Below are positions 5,905-7,467 of a stretch of DNA of 7,467 nucleotides, one piece after another. Each line of letters starts with the position of its first letter. The first letter of the stretch is position 1. A model generated the notes under the pieces. It saw only the letters and a program-made list of their open reading frames with translations, was not told the origin of the DNA and ran no database searches. This DNA comes from Butyrivibrio sp. UBA3740 (GTDB lineage: Bacteria; Bacillota; Clostridia; Lachnospirales; Lachnospiraceae), in assembly GCA_002372465.1 (NCBI GenBank), contig DFGW01000063.1, forward strand, positions 1 to 7,467, in the 5' to 3' direction. A program made the position numbers and the translations under genes.

Positions 5905-5939
5905 AAGAATTTACCTTTTTTATAAAAATTTTATTAAAT

Positions 5940-5973
5940 GTTACATTATGTCACCCATTTGGTACATATGTAC
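5940..5973. promoter_or_regulatory. Two related palindromes, candidate XRE regulator operators
   Basis: GTACATATGTAC (5962-5973) is a perfect 12-bp palindrome. GTTACATTATGTCAC (5940-5954) is an imperfect one with the same ACAT/ATGT half sites. Their centres are about 20.5 bp apart, close to two helical turns, which suits cooperative dimer binding on one DNA face. They lie between the divergent regulator and eCIS-like genes, so the XRE-receiver protein is the natural candidate. Confidence 0.5.
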
Positions 5974-5988
5974 TTATATACTTATTAT
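5959..5988 (+). promoter_or_regulatory. Tentative promoter of the eCIS-like gene
   Basis: TTGGTA (5959-5964, 4/6) with 18 bp to TATTAT (5983-5988, 4/6) would start near 5995 and give a leader of about 54 bases. The region is so AT-rich that several -10-like boxes exist. The -35 overlaps the perfect palindrome, consistent with a regulated promoter. Confidence 0.3.
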
Positions 5989-6048
5989 ATACGCTATTCT
6001 GTTAATGTAGGAATATTTTAATCTTTTTTTCTAACAGGGGGTACCAAA

Positions 6049-7467
6049 ATGGCCAGCAGTCAGGTTTATCCATTCGAGAGAAATCGCTACTATCCGGGAA
6101 AGATGCTCACAACAGCGGATTTCCAGGCAGAGCAGAGCTACCACATCAACAAGATGCGCTTCATGAACTCTCTCATGTATGGCGCGGGAATTGTGTGCGG
6201 TTGTGGAGTTGTCAATCTGGACGATCTGTCGATCCTTATTGAGAGCGGAGTAGCTATAGATGGTAGCGGAAGGGAGATCATAATTGATTCCTCCCTGGTA
6301 AAAAAGCTATCTGCCATAGAAGGCTTTGATCAGCTTTCCAGCGACAAAGCTTGTCTTTGCGTCCGTTTCAAGGAGACGGATATACATTCTGTATATGCCG
6401 TAAGTCACAAGGATTCCGATCAGGAATATGAATTCAACAGGATCAGTGAAAGCTTTGAAGTATTTCTGGTTGATAAAGATGAATATGAAGAGGCCTTCGA
6501 GATGGAGTCTGAGTTTATTCAGAGAGAGACTCTTTTCAGAAGTGCGAATTTTGAGGGAACTCTTATCATGCCTGCTACTGTCTGCAAGGGCAGAAATGTA
6601 AAGGCAAAGGTTGAGATCAGAAAGACAGGCCATGAGGATGTGACATTGTCCTACAAGGGTACCCTTGATATACCCGGATTTTCAGCTCCTGACGGATCTC
6701 AGCAGATTGATATCACAATTGATGATATTTCCCTTTCCGATGATGGCGTATATACAAAAGATTTGTGGATGAAGGTTCAGGACCAGGCAGGAATCGAATC
6801 TACGGTTATCCTTAGAAGCGGATCTGCCCAGGGCTTTGAAAGTGACAAAGCTATTCCTGTTGAGAACAGCTTTGCTCTTAAGGTACGCCTTTCTGAGGAG
6901 TCACCTACATCACTTATCAGACGTGAAACCGGCAAGCTATCTCTTGAGATGAGACAGGCTGTAAATGAGCAGTCTATCAAGCTGGCTGATATTGATCTCA
7001 TGAGAACAGACTCTGCCTACGTTATTGAAAACGTAAGAGAAGTTAAGAAGAACCCTTACATTGAACTCCCCGGTCAGAATGGCATAAAGGACGAATACAT
7101 GGAATTCTTTGTAAAGGATGTGGATATTTCAGAAAAGGGCGGCGATACAGGCTTTAAACCTGAAGCTGCACCTATAGTAGAGCCTGCATTTAACGAGCTT
7201 AAGAATGTGGCTACAGGCGTTTTGGAAATCCCTCTTGGAAGAGATGCAAGAGCCGGTGATATCAGATATTCAGGCGAGATCACCCATGGCCTTGGGGCAG
7301 GAAATATATATGTTTCCATAGGCTACGAGTATCTGTCACAGGATCAGGCCCTTGGCGCCAGTGCCAAGAGCACTGTTTACGGAAATCCAGAGCTGTTCTC
7401 AAGACAGAGTCAGCAGCTGGCAGATGCGGAGACAGCAGTAAGAGTGCTTAATGACAAGGGAAGCTTT
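6049..7467 (+). CDS. Large protein with eCIS-locus-type N-terminal motif (partial, runs off the window)
   Basis: At least 473 residues are open to the window edge, starting at ATG 6049 with AGGGGG (6036-6041) 7 bases upstream. There is no signal peptide or membrane segment. Residues 7-55 carry the block YPFERNRYYPGKMLTTADF, then EQSYHINKMRFMNSLMYG and GAGIVCGCGVV. From memory, this resembles an N-terminal signature of hypothetical proteins in extracellular contractile injection system and related phage-tail-like loci (R-N-x-Y-x-x-G-K-x-L-T-x-x-D-F...GVVCG). The rest alternates beta-rich segments and charged helices. Examples are a Cys at about 99 and 101 (ACLCVRF), strand-like DVTLSYKGTLDIPGF, and a late helical stretch SRQSQQLADAETAVRVL. 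A tail-fibre, baseplate-accessory or adhesin-like structural role is possible. The exact function is not established. The downstream genes needed to confirm an injection system are outside the window. Confidence 0.6.
   Translation, partial: MASSQVYPFERNRYYPGKMLTTADFQAEQSYHINKMRFMNSLMYGAGIVCGCGVVNLDDLSILIESGVAIDGSGREIIIDSSLVKKLSAIEGFDQLSSDKACLCVRFKETDIHSVYAVSHKDSDQEYEFNRISESFEVFLVDKDEYEEAFEMESEFIQRETLFRSANFEGTLIMPATVCKGRNVKAKVEIRKTGHEDVTLSYKGTLDIPGFSAPDGSQQIDITIDDISLSDDGVYTKDLWMKVQDQAGIESTVILRSGSAQGFESDKAIPVENSFALKVRLSEESPTSLIRRETGKLSLEMRQAVNEQSIKLADIDLMRTDSAYVIENVREVKKNPYIELPGQNGIKDEYMEFFVKDVDISEKGGDTGFKPEAAPIVEPAFNELKNVATGVLEIPLGRDARAGDIRYSGEITHGLGAGNIYVSIGYEYLSQDQALGASAKSTVYGNPELFSRQSQQLADAETAVRVLNDKGSF

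Noticed and set aside
6024..6030. Run of seven T before the eCIS-like gene as a terminator
   Set aside because: No stem precedes it, and it lies in the leader of the downstream gene.

Overview
The window looks like a chromosomal segment of a low-to-moderate GC Firmicute, most plausibly a rumen or gut Lachnospiraceae member of the Butyrivibrio/Pseudobutyrivibrio type. This is inferred from A-rich intergenic DNA with strong AGGAG-type ribosome sites, the serine hydroxymethyltransferase tail, a LytS-like kinase, and short cysteine-free peptides with double-glycine leaders. No marker gene fixes the taxonomy.

Layout. (1) 1-158 is the 3' end of glyA, closed by a strong intrinsic terminator at 192-226. 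(2) 308-2838 is a two-gene unit on the + strand: a membrane-anchored Cache-HAMP-PP2C (SpoIIE/RsbU-type) sensor phosphatase and, 11 bases downstream, a STAS anti-sigma-factor antagonist. No RsbW-like kinase or sigma factor is present here. (3) 2851-3403 has its own good sigma-A-type promoter and encodes two peptides of 64 and 77 residues, each with a VSGG double-glycine leader end and a cysteine-free core. (4) 3404-4035 has no credible protein gene. It holds a hairpin, an inverted repeat, a perfect consensus promoter (TTGACA, 17 bp, TATAAT) and about 490 bases of A/G-rich, helix-forming DNA ending in an 11-bp hairpin. This is best read as a large structured non-coding RNA; the ROOL class is the leading candidate, but I could not align it. 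(5) 4034-5904, on the - strand, is a two-component pair with a 4-base ATGA overlap: an unusual response regulator with an N-terminal XRE helix-turn-helix fused to a C-terminal receiver, and a seven-helix LytS-like histidine kinase. (6) 5905-6048 is a divergent regulatory region with two related palindromes. (7) 6049 to the window edge is a large open gene whose N-terminal motif resembles proteins found in extracellular contractile injection system (eCIS) loci.

How they may work together (inference). The phosphatase would sense an extracytoplasmic signal and dephosphorylate the STAS protein, which would then titrate an anti-sigma kinase encoded elsewhere. The peptides look exported through a C39-peptidase ABC transporter, also not in the window, and could be bacteriocins or signals. 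The kinase/XRE-receiver pair is divergent from the eCIS-like gene and is the obvious candidate to control it through the palindromes. The ncRNA gene sits between these modules and its 3' end converges on the kinase gene.
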